From an uncultured Collinsella sp. (lineage in GTDB: Bacteria > Actinomycetota > Coriobacteriia > Coriobacteriales > Coriobacteriaceae), in contig CATYZE010000003.1 of assembly GCA_958415525.1 (NCBI GenBank), positions 76,834 to 140,833 on the forward strand: DNA of 64,000 nucleotides. The letters are read 5' to 3'. The notes under the pieces were generated by a model, which ran no database searches, was not told the origin of the DNA, and saw only the letters and a program-made list of their open reading frames with translations. Shown in pieces: positions 1-6,721 of the stretch; position 1 is the stretch's first letter, and each line of letters starts with the position of its first letter. A program made the translations under genes and the position numbers.

Positions 1-447
1 GATTGCTCCGCCAATGTAGTAACCGTCCTCGTCGATAACGTCGATATTGGTCGCGGTACCAAAGTCCACCACGATCGCCGGGGCGCCGTAGAAGGTCTCG
101 GCCGCGACGGCGTTGGCGATGCGGTCCGCACCCACGGCCTGGGGGCGCGCCGCGCGCAGCTTGGTCACGGCCGCCGTCTGCGGGCCGATGACGATAGCGT
201 CTGCTGCGATGCGATCGGCAACGGCGTGCCACTCGCGCGAGAGCTGCGGCACCACGCCGGCAAAGGCGATTGCGTCGACCGCGTCGAGCGAGAGGTCGTA
301 CATCTTAAAGAAGCCCATCAGGCGCACGTGGATCTCGTCGGCGGTAAAGGAGCGGTCGGTGGGCATGCGCCACGACTGCACCAGCTCGTCTCCGTCAAAC
401 AGGCCCATGGCCGTCTGCGTATTTCCCATATCGATAGCGAGCAGCAT
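1..447 (-). CDS. coaX: type III pantothenate kinase, N-terminal 149 residues (cut by window edge)
   Basis: Phosphorylates pantothenate, the first step of coenzyme A synthesis, in the cytosol. The translation begins MLLAIDMGNTQTAMGLF, the acetate-kinase-fold phosphate loop typical of CoaX. It continues with a GADRIANAVAA block and IVVDFGTATNIDVI, the second signature of type III kinases. The ATG at 447 is preceded by GGGAG at a proper distance, so the start is secure. The family is about 250-260 residues, so roughly 100 C-terminal residues lie beyond position 1. The gene diverges from the tRNA-fMet gene to its right. Nothing unusual is visible in the part shown. Confidence 0.95.
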   Translation of the reverse strand, partial: MLLAIDMGNTQTAMGLFDGDELVQSWRMPTDRSFTADEIHVRLMGFFKMYDLSLDAVDAIAFAGVVPQLSREWHAVADRIAADAIVIGPQTAAVTKLRAARPQAVGADRIANAVAAETFYGAPAIVVDFGTATNIDVIDEDGYYIGGAI

Positions 448-581
448 GTCTACTCCCGGTTTGGCGTAAAAGGACGCGCACCATTGTATACGCGCCGCCG
501 GCGTTGGGCTGCGAGTCGTTTATGGGGACACATGGGCTGAAAGATATAAATATGAAGGAATTATGCTCTACGAGATTTTCC

Positions 582-610
582 TTGCCGTTTACCGAACTCC
601 CGCGTAATAT
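582..610 (+). promoter_or_regulatory. promoter of tRNA-fMet copy 1
   Basis: TTGCCG, a 17-nt spacer and TAATAT end 31 nt before the mature tRNA. The sequence from the -10 box to the tRNA (GCGTAATA, TCTTGCGCA, CCAGACATTG) is conserved at the second copy near 12.5 kb, which supports function. Confidence 0.7.
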
Positions 611-641
611 TCTTTCTTGCGCACATGAGGCGCCCAGACAT

Positions 642-718
642 TGCGGGGTGGAGCAGTCTGGTAGCTCGCCGGGCTCATAACCCGGAGGTCGTAGGTTCAA
701 ATCCTGCCCCCGCGACCA
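642..718 (+). tRNA. initiator tRNA-fMet (CAT), copy 1
   Basis: The 77-nt cloverleaf has anticodon CAT and an encoded CCA end. Acceptor pairs 2-7 are perfect and position 1:72 is a U.G wobble rather than a Watson-Crick pair. The anticodon stem CCGGG/CCCGG carries the three consecutive G-C pairs (29-31:39-41) that mark an initiator tRNA. The D stem GAGC/GCTC and the T arm with GTTCAAATC are intact. This is probably the functional copy; a second full-length copy and a decayed fragment lie downstream. Confidence 0.97.
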
Positions 719-727
719 AGAACTTGC

Positions 728-757
728 AGCTCGTCGGCTTAGCCGGCGAGCTTTTTT
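728..757 (+). terminator. Rho-independent terminator of tRNA-fMet copy 1
   Basis: AGCTCGTCGGC and GCCGGCGAGCT pair with a short loop and are followed by six T. The hairpin starts 10 nt after CCA and is duplicated almost exactly behind tRNA copy 2. Confidence 0.9.
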
Positions 758-807
758 ATTATTCCGGGACTGTGTTTTTGACCCGGGTCTCAACCTCTCA
801 AACAAAA

Positions 808-943
808 TCTCAATCTGTAACACCTGGACCTTATTTGGACGGCTAGATGTTGCAGATTTAGATTGAAACGGATGGGCCGAGGGGAATGTCTCGATCTGTA
901 ACAGCAAGACCCAATTTTGGTCGGTAGATGTTACAGATTGAGA
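808..943. repeat. two 55-bp palindromic repeat units (808-862, 889-943)
   Basis: Each unit is exactly 55 bp: a 15-bp left arm close to TCTCRATCTGTAACA, 25 bp of variable centre, and the reverse-complement arm TGTTACAGATTKAGA. The two units start 81 bp apart. The same unit occurs five times behind tRNA-fMet copy 2 (12705-13082) and once at the right end of the window (63894). No protein-coding sense is seen here. Confidence 0.9.
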
Positions 944-998
944 CATTTGGGCAGGACGGGCCCTCCATACCCAATCTGACACAAGCAAGCAGGGCGCA

Positions 999-1082
999 AA
1001 CTGGGGAACATTACTGCTGAACTAGGGAACTTTACTAGGGAACTAGGGAATTTTACTGCGGAACTGGGGAATGACTGGGGTA
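999..1082 (+). repeat. four tandem 21-bp direct repeats upstream of the AlbA_2 gene
   Basis: Repeats start at 999, 1020, 1041 and 1062, each reading close to AACTRGGGAANTTTACTNGGG. A period of 21 bp is two helical turns, so a protein bound to each copy would sit on one face. The array runs into TATAGT at 1081-1086, a plausible -10 box, and ends 38 bp before the next ATG. It is likely the operator of the downstream gene, whose product has a C-terminal winged helix. Confidence 0.75.
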
Positions 1083-1120
1083 TAGTAGGGGCTGACTAAT
1101 GATTCAATCGAAGGACAGCT

Positions 1121-2620
1121 ATGTTCATAACGAATGATATCGAGTTGGTCGCTGCGGTTGAGCACATGAGGGCCGCAGGGACGGACCTTGCCGAATACGA
1201 ACTCAAAACTGCGGCAGGTGGGTTTCCCAAGACGATGCCGGATTCTATCTCTGCTTTTGCCAACGGAGCTGGTGGAACGATCGTTTTTGGTATCAGCGAA
1301 AAAGACGGCTTTCATTCGGTGGATATCGATGTAAAGACGATTCAGGCGCGTAGTGCCCAAGCGGCGAGGGAACTTGTTGAGCCTCCCCAGATGGTCGACA
1401 TCATGGTTTTGGAGTTTGAGTCGAAGCCTGTCGTTGTGGTCAATGTCCCCGAGGCTTCGCCACGAGAGAAGCCATGTTATGTCAAAAAGCTCGGTCAACG
1501 CCTTGGCTCATACATAAGAACGGGCGATGGCGACCACAAGATGTCATCTTACGAAATCGACCGATACATCGAGAACCAATACCGGAGCGCGCGCAATGAC
1601 GCTGTTGTCGTTGAGGGCGCAACGATGGATGACTTTGACCAAGAATTGCTTGCTGGATGGCTCTCGCGAGTGAGGGCAACAACGTTGGGCAGGTCGGCGG
1701 CTTTAAGCGACGAGGAGCTCATGGCAAATCGGCGTGTGGTTTCCCCCGACGCTGAAGGGATTTTGAGGCCAACCGTTGCAGGAATTATGGCGTTGGGTTT
1801 TAGTCCACAACGGTTTTTTCCTCGAGCTAATGTTGTGTTCACAGCCTATCCGACACCGAAAAAGGGCGAGGTGGGGAGAGCCGGGGAACGTTTTTCTGAT
1901 TCGGTTGATATCGATGGGCCAATACCCATCATGGTGGTTGATGCGGTGCGGGCTGCATCACGAAACATGAGGCATGGCGCAATTGTAAAAGGCGCGTTGA
2001 GGGAAAACGTGCCGGACTATCCGTTGGCCGCAGTCCGTGAGGCCGTTGCCAACGCGTTGATGCATAGGGATTATTCTCCCGATGCGCTGGGCACTCCCGT
2101 AATGATTGATCTCTATCCCGATCGTCTAGAGCTGTCCAACCCCGGAGGTCTGTTCGGTTCGCTGACGGTCGAGCGCTTGGGGCAACGAGGCGCAACGGCT
2201 TCGAGGAACCAATTTCTAGCGCGAATTCTCGAGGACGTGCCGTATTCCGATGTAGATGGCAGGGTCGGTCGTGTCGTCGAAAATCGAGGCTCAGGCTATC
2301 CAACGATTAACAGGGAGCTCGAGCAGGCCTTGATGCCCGCACCGATTGCCAAGAGCACTCTCGATGAGTTCGTCTTGATCATGAGGCATCGGCGTATGAC
2401 GGATCAGGAAGACCGCTCATATACAAAGGAAAACGTGAAAACTGCCATTCTGGGTTACATCGCTGATCGTGAGAGCGTAAGCACGTCGGAACTTGCAAAA
2501 GCGTCGGGGATGTCAGTGAAAACGGTGCGCCGATATCTGTCTGCGCTTATGGAAGAAGGAATTGTCGAGGGAATCGGGACGGCCAATAGCCCCAAGCGAC
2601 GCTATCGCCTGCGTCGATAG
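1121..2620 (+). CDS. AlbA_2-domain putative ATP-binding transcriptional regulator
   Basis: The 499-residue protein resembles the bacterial Schlafen/AlbA_2 group. Residues about 10-150 form an AlbA_2 domain (EYELKTAAGGFPKT, ISAFANGAGGTIVFGISE). About 290-390 is a GHKL-like ATPase region (REAVANALMHRDYS, then LSNPGGLF and ENRGSGYPTI). The last 70 residues are a winged helix (STSELAKASGMSVKTVRRYL). GAAGGACAG precedes the ATG. The family is often called a regulator or linked to phage defence, but its substrate is generally unknown. Base composition is visibly less GC-rich than the neighbours, and the gene sits alone between tRNA-fMet and a tRNA fragment abutting its stop codon, which suggests recent acquisition. 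Upstream 21-bp repeats suggest autoregulation. Confidence 0.85.
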   Translation: MFITNDIELVAAVEHMRAAGTDLAEYELKTAAGGFPKTMPDSISAFANGAGGTIVFGISEKDGFHSVDIDVKTIQARSAQAARELVEPPQMVDIMVLEFESKPVVVVNVPEASPREKPCYVKKLGQRLGSYIRTGDGDHKMSSYEIDRYIENQYRSARNDAVVVEGATMDDFDQELLAGWLSRVRATTLGRSAALSDEELMANRRVVSPDAEGILRPTVAGIMALGFSPQRFFPRANVVFTAYPTPKKGEVGRAGERFSDSVDIDGPIPIMVVDAVRAASRNMRHGAIVKGALRENVPDYPLAAVREAVANALMHRDYSPDALGTPVMIDLYPDRLELSNPGGLFGSLTVERLGQRGATASRNQFLARILEDVPYSDVDGRVGRVVENRGSGYPTINRELEQALMPAPIAKSTLDEFVLIMRHRRMTDQEDRSYTKENVKTAILGYIADRESVSTSELAKASGMSVKTVRRYLSALMEEGIVEGIGTANSPKRRYRLRR

Positions 2621-2682
2621 GAACAGCTTGGAAGCTCGACAGGCTCATAACCCGGAGGTCGTAGGTTCAAATTCCGCCCCCG
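2621..2682 (+). pseudogene. decayed tRNA-fMet fragment
   Basis: The sequence matches tRNA-fMet copy 1 from the D loop to the 3' acceptor strand, including an uninterrupted match through the CAT anticodon and T arm (GGCTCATAACCCGGAGG). It lacks the 5' acceptor strand and CCA and has substitutions in the D arm and anticodon stem. It begins immediately after the stop codon of the AlbA_2 gene. A 3' tRNA fragment at the far end of an insert is the usual footprint of integration at a tRNA gene. Confidence 0.8.
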
Positions 2683-2863
2683 AGGCGGATGCCACCTGCG
2701 ATTCCGATCAGTCCGCCACGCCCTCTCAGGAGGTCTAACCCATGGATCCCATTCTTGCCGAGGTCTACTCGACCGTTCTACCCGCCGCGCCAAGCGCACC
2801 GAGCGCGACCTCGGTGCGCTCAAGCAGGCCCTCGTCGCCCGCGAGGAAAAGCTCGAGCGCTAA
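2683..2863 (+). pseudogene. scar: C-terminal tail of a lost gene plus an internally deleted small membrane-protein gene
   Basis: From 2676 one frame reads EADATCDSDQSATPSQEV and stops at 2730-2732, followed by AGGAGG and an ATG at 2742. The second gene opens MDPILAEVYSTVL but, after a net frame change, only the other frame makes a sensible end: RRAKRTERDLGALKQALVAR and EEKLER to TAA at 2861. The missing middle would fit one transmembrane helix. A charged tail after one helix recalls CcmD-like proteins, but that is a guess. I read this as debris left by a deletion beside the tRNA fragment. Confidence 0.5.
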
Positions 2864-3000
2864 AGGGGCCTACCCACCCTTGCCGGATTCGAACGTGGCA
2901 AGAACGGCTATGGAGTGGCCGTACTTCCCCTCATATAGTGGTGTCATCGAAGCTTCGCATGCACTTCGAACGGTTCCACGATAACGAGAAAGGGAAGCCG

Positions 3001-3306
3001 ATGAAGAAGATTATCCTCTTGTGCAATTCCGGCATGTCTACGAGCCTCATGGTTCAGAAGATGAAGGATGCCGCCGCCGCCGAGGGCCTCGAGTGCGCCA
3101 TTGCCGCTTACTCCACTGATAAGGCGGCAGAGGTCGCCTCGGATGCCGACTGCATTTTGCTGGGCCCTCAGATTCAGTTCCAAGCCGATGAAGTTCGCGC
3201 GGCATGCCCGGGCGTGCCGGTTGCCGTCATTGACATGGTGGCGTACGGCACGATGGATGGCAACGTTGCGCTTGCCCAGGCCAAATCCCTTATGGGTGAG
3301 AACTAG
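3001..3306 (+). CDS. PTS enzyme IIB, lactose/cellobiose family
   Basis: Cytosolic phosphocarrier of 101 residues that takes phosphate from IIA and passes it to the sugar bound by IIC. It begins MKKIILLCNSGMSTSLM, and Cys8 in the CNSGMSTS loop is the phosphorylated residue of this family. An open frame extends upstream, but GAGAAAGGGAAG directly before the ATG at 3001 and the family N terminus fix this start. It is 14 nt upstream of the IIC gene and clearly co-transcribed. TATAGT at about 2935 could be the -10 box. The IIA subunit is on the opposite strand, 0.25 kb beyond IIC. The substrate is probably cellobiose, chitobiose or an aryl-beta-glucoside. Confidence 0.95.
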   Translation: MKKIILLCNSGMSTSLMVQKMKDAAAAEGLECAIAAYSTDKAAEVASDADCILLGPQIQFQADEVRAACPGVPVAVIDMVAYGTMDGNVALAQAKSLMGEN

Positions 3307-3320
3307 GAGGCGCGTCGCAC

Positions 3321-4583
3321 ATGGCATCCATGAACGGTATCATTGCCAAGATTTCTTCTTGGGGTAACGCTGTCAGCAAAAATACGATTCTCCAGGCGAT
3401 TTCGTCGGGCATCATGTCGATGTTCCCCATCATCATCGTCGGATCGTTCGCAAGCTTGTTCTCGGGCATTCCCATTCCGGCTTATCAGGAGTTCCTTACA
3501 ACGAGCGGCGTCAATGTGGCGCTTTCTGCCGTGGTGAACGCAACCACCAACATGCTCGGCCTGTTCTTCACCTACGGTGTTGCGCGCTCGTACGGTGAGA
3601 ACATCGGGGTTAAGGCTCCTGCCGCCGGTGTGCTCGCCCTTGTTGTCTATGTTGCGCTGATGCCTACGCTGACTTCAGAAGATGGTGTGACGTCGCTTGC
3701 TTTTGACTATCTGGGCACTAAAGGCATGATCTTGGGCATCGTTATTGCGTTCCTTGCAACGAAGATCTTCCACCTTATTGTTTCTAAGAACATTGTTATT
3801 AAGATGCCCGCTGGCACGCCCGACTTTGTGTCCAACAGTTTCGTTTCGCTCATTCCCGCGTTTGCCATTGCGCTGTGCGCTATCGTGGTGCGCATGATCT
3901 TTGCGCTGACTCCCTGGGGCGACGCGTTCAGCTGTTTCTACGCTCTCATCCAGATGCCCATCCAGGGTCTGATTGGCGGCAACATCGCTTCCGTTGTTCT
4001 CATTAGCGTGATCATGTGCCTGCTGTGGTGCTTCGGCATTCATCCCGGTTTTATCACGAGCCTCATCGGCCCGCTCTTCATGATGCTCGATGGTGCCAAC
4101 CAGGCCGCCTACGCTGCTGGAGAGGCTCTCCCCAACATCATCGGTATGAACTTCAATTACATTACGACCATCGCAATTGCCTACCCCGCCGTTCCCATTG
4201 CCATCCTTTTGGTCGCCCGTTCCGCCCAGCTGCGTACGGTCGGCAAGGTGGCGCTGGCGCCCGGTTTCTTTGGCATCAACGAGCCGATTATTTTCGGCCT
4301 CCCCATTGTGCTGAACCCCGTGGCTGCTATTCCGTTTATCGTGACGCCTCTTGTCAATGTCATTGGAATGTACGCGCTGCAGTCCCTGGGTATTGTGGCA
4401 AAATGCATCGGCATCCTGCCGTTCAACATCCCGGTGGTCATCACTGGCATGCTTTCCGGTGGTATCAGCATCGCCATCGCTGAGGTCGTGTTTCTCATCA
4501 TCGATATCTTGATTTGGATTCCGTTTATCAAGGCGATGGACGCCGCCAAGCTCAAGGCGGAGCAGGAAGCGCAGGCGGCATAG
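3321..4583 (+). CDS. PTS enzyme IIC, lactose/cellobiose family permease
   Basis: Integral membrane sugar channel of 420 residues, the usual length for stand-alone IIC of this family. About ten hydrophobic segments are visible. Family landmarks include GIHPGFITSLIGP in the middle and NEPIIFGLPIVLNP near residue 315, which form the sugar-binding region. It binds the sugar outside, and the neighbouring IIB phosphorylates it during import. AGGAGG lies 13 nt before the ATG. Transcription ends at a strong hairpin 35 nt after the stop codon. Whether it prefers cellobiose or chitobiose cannot be read from sequence alone. Confidence 0.95.
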   Translation: MASMNGIIAKISSWGNAVSKNTILQAISSGIMSMFPIIIVGSFASLFSGIPIPAYQEFLTTSGVNVALSAVVNATTNMLGLFFTYGVARSYGENIGVKAPAAGVLALVVYVALMPTLTSEDGVTSLAFDYLGTKGMILGIVIAFLATKIFHLIVSKNIVIKMPAGTPDFVSNSFVSLIPAFAIALCAIVVRMIFALTPWGDAFSCFYALIQMPIQGLIGGNIASVVLISVIMCLLWCFGIHPGFITSLIGPLFMMLDGANQAAYAAGEALPNIIGMNFNYITTIAIAYPAVPIAILLVARSAQLRTVGKVALAPGFFGINEPIIFGLPIVLNPVAAIPFIVTPLVNVIGMYALQSLGIVAKCIGILPFNIPVVITGMLSGGISIAIAEVVFLIIDILIWIPFIKAMDAAKLKAEQEAQAA

Positions 4584-4618
4584 TAACAAGTCCCCTTCAT
4601 ATTGCCGCGTTTGTATTG

Positions 4619-4659
4619 CGAGGTGGGCGGTGCTGCAGAAGCGCCGCCCACCTCGTTTT
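4619..4659 (+). terminator. terminator of the PTS IIB-IIC operon
   Basis: Twelve-bp stem CGAGGTGGGCGG / CCGCCCACCTCG with a 13-nt loop, followed by TTTT. Confidence 0.9.
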
Positions 4660-4761
4660 GTATACCGACGCCGCGTATTGCGCGGGCTCGATTCGTAGCG
4701 CCGTATGGATTGGATGGTGCGGACGACACCTCCACCACAAGGACGACGCCTCCCCACAAGA

Positions 4762-4790
4762 AGGGCCCCGGGCTGAACGCCCGGGGCCCT
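4762..4790 (-). terminator. terminator of the minus-strand PTS IIA transcript
   Basis: AGGGCCCCGGGC and GCCCGGGGCCCT pair perfectly around a 5-nt loop. Read on the minus strand it is followed by TTCTTG, a poor T tract. It sits between the two convergent PTS transcripts. Confidence 0.65.
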
Positions 4791-4837
4791 GTACTTGGAG
4801 TTGCCGATTATCTCTAGCCGGTTATAGCGCACAAGAT

Positions 4838-5197
4838 TTACGCTGCGTTGACCTTCTTCTCCAGTTCATCGATACGGTTCTGCATGGCGTCGATCATGCG
4901 GTACAGGTCAACCAGCTCGCGTGCAAAAGCCTTGGTGATCTCGGTCGCCATGAGCTGATCCTCTGCATGAACTTGAATAAGCGATGCCGGGGCATTGACT
5001 CCCTGAGCTGCGGAGGAGATCATTTCCAGATGAACGTCGTGGCTTTCCAGAAAGTTTGCATCGCCATCTGCAATGAGGGCGGGAGACTCATCTGCTCGGC
5101 CATCTTTCGCGTGCTTGATGGCCTCCATGTAGGCGCTCTTTGCAGTGCCTGCTGTGCTGATGAGCTTAAAAACTTGCAGTTCTTCATCGGGAGTCAT
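4838..5197 (-). CDS. PTS enzyme IIA, lactose/cellobiose family
   Basis: Cytosolic phosphocarrier of 119 residues that accepts phosphate from HPr. The conserved block QVHAEDQLMATEITKAFARE holds the phosphorylated histidine (His77), and a heptad-like helix closes the protein (MQNRIDELEKKV), as in the trimeric LacF/ChbA fold. I start at the ATG at 5197, where AGAAAGGA has good spacing; an upstream in-frame start would add 21 residues unlike the family. Usually IIA is co-transcribed with IIB and IIC. Here it instead follows the 6-phospho-beta-glucosidase on the opposite strand, probably in the licR-bgl-IIA transcript. Confidence 0.93.
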   Translation of the reverse strand: MTPDEELQVFKLISTAGTAKSAYMEAIKHAKDGRADESPALIADGDANFLESHDVHLEMISSAAQGVNAPASLIQVHAEDQLMATEITKAFARELVDLYRMIDAMQNRIDELEKKVNAA

Positions 5198-5293
5198 AGT
5201 GCAATATCCTTTCTGTTGTTGCGCGAGCGCAACAAGGCAGCGTTGCGCTCGCTTGTCCATGTGACATAAACAGCCGTGTGACTGATTGGCGAA

Positions 5294-6706
5294 TTACAGG
5301 TTCGTACCATTCGATGCGATGACGTCGCGATACCAGAAGAATGACTTTTTAGGAATGCGCTCAAGCGTGCCAGCGCCCTCGTTGTCCCGGTCGACATAGA
5401 TGAAGCCGTAGCGCTTCTTCATCTCTCCCGTGCCGGCGGAGACGAGGTCGAGCGTGCTCCAGGGCGTGTACCCCATCAGGTCCACACTGTCCTCATCGAC
5501 CGCGTCGATCATGGCAGCTATGTGCGCGCGAAGGTAGGCGATGCGATAGTCGTCATCAACGCGCCCATCTACCACCTCGTCTACTGCGCCGAGGCCATTT
5601 TCTACCACAAAGAGCGGCTTTTGGTAGCGGTTGTAAAGCAGGCGGAGTGTCAGACGCAGGCCCATGGGGTCGAGCTGCCAACCCCAAGCGCTCGTTTCGA
5701 GGTAGGGGTTCTTCACGCCGCTCACCATGTTGCCGCCTGTCTTTTCGGCGTCGGCTTCGGTGCCGCTTTGCACCATCGATGAGTAGTAGCTAAAGCCAAC
5801 GAAGTCTACCGTACCGGCGCGGAGAATCTCGTCATCTCCCGCCTCGCGCACAAGGGTAACCCCGCGTCGCTCCATGGCCTTGCATAAGAAGGAGGGGAGA
5901 TAGCCGCGCACCTGCACATCCGCAAAGGCGAGCATATCGTTTTGGAAATCGTCTGCCGCCTTCGCGTCGAGCGGGTGGCAGGTTTTTGGATACACAATGC
6001 CCGCGAGTGTCATGCAACCGACCTTGAGGCCGGGATCGATCTCGTGCGCTCGGATGACCGCCTCAGCGCTTGCGACAAATTGGTGGTAGGCCGCCTGATA
6101 GATGGTGGGCCAATAGCCCTCGTCTCCCGGTCGCATATTGATGCCGGTGGGCGACCACGGATTGTACTCGGCAACGTTGATCTCGTTGAACGTGAGCCAA
6201 TAGCGCACAGTGTCGCCGAACTCCCGGAAGCATACATCACAGTACCTCGCGAAGAAGTCCACGAGGCGCCTATCGCGCCAACCCCCGTACTTTCTCACGA
6301 GGCCAAGTGGCATCTCGTAATGCGAAAGCGTAACAACAGGTTCTATGTTGTAGCGCTTAAGCTCGGCAAATACGCTACGGTAGAAAGCGAGGCCGCGCTC
6401 GTTGGGCTCGATCTCGTCGCCTTCGGGGAAGATGCGGCTCCATGCGATGGAGAGGCGCAGGACCTTGAGTCCCATTTGGGCAAAGAGCGCTATGTCTTCC
6501 TTGTAGCGATGATAGAAATCCACGCCGTCGTGGCTCGGGTAGTAGACCCCTGCCTCAACGTCGGTCGTTATACGTCGAGGCGTATCGACCGCGCCGGCGG
6601 TCATCACATCGGCAACCGAGAGACCCTTGCCGTCTTCTTGATAGGCTCCCTCGCATTGATTTGCCGCCAAAGCGGCTCCCCATAGAAAATCAGCTGGTAA
6701 CGCCAT
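5294..6706 (-). CDS. 6-phospho-beta-glucosidase, GH1
   Basis: Hydrolyses the 6-phosphorylated disaccharide delivered by the PTS to glucose 6-phosphate and an aglycone or sugar. Residues run from ALPADFLWGAALAANQCEGA, the GH1 N terminus. The acid/base glutamate lies in TFNEIN (Glu175) and the nucleophile in VVENGLG (Glu369). The C-terminal SAGTGEMKKRYGFIYVD carries the Ser/Lys/Tyr set that holds the 6-phosphate, which separates this enzyme from the second GH1 at 9.7 kb. I start at the ATG at 6706 because AAAGGGG is only 5 nt away; the GTG two codons upstream would be too close. It lies 15 nt downstream of the regulator gene. Length 470 is normal. Confidence 0.95.
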   Translation of the reverse strand: MALPADFLWGAALAANQCEGAYQEDGKGLSVADVMTAGAVDTPRRITTDVEAGVYYPSHDGVDFYHRYKEDIALFAQMGLKVLRLSIAWSRIFPEGDEIEPNERGLAFYRSVFAELKRYNIEPVVTLSHYEMPLGLVRKYGGWRDRRLVDFFARYCDVCFREFGDTVRYWLTFNEINVAEYNPWSPTGINMRPGDEGYWPTIYQAAYHQFVASAEAVIRAHEIDPGLKVGCMTLAGIVYPKTCHPLDAKAADDFQNDMLAFADVQVRGYLPSFLCKAMERRGVTLVREAGDDEILRAGTVDFVGFSYYSSMVQSGTEADAEKTGGNMVSGVKNPYLETSAWGWQLDPMGLRLTLRLLYNRYQKPLFVVENGLGAVDEVVDGRVDDDYRIAYLRAHIAAMIDAVDEDSVDLMGYTPWSTLDLVSAGTGEMKKRYGFIYVDRDNEGAGTLERIPKKSFFWYRDVIASNGTNL

Positions 6707-6721
6707 GCGCACCCCTTTCTT

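Noticed and set aside
642..718. elongator tRNA-Met
   Set aside because: Three consecutive G-C pairs in the anticodon stem and a non-Watson-Crick 1:72 pair identify an initiator.
2742..2984. 80-residue gene in the frame of the ATG at 2742
   Set aside because: After residue 13 the translation loses any protein-like character, while the neighbouring frame continues as a plausible charged C terminus; best explained as a deleted gene.
2689..3306. longer version of the PTS IIB gene starting near 2689
   Set aside because: The added residues are low-complexity Pro/Arg sequence across the gene scar; family N terminus and ribosome-binding site support the start at 3001.
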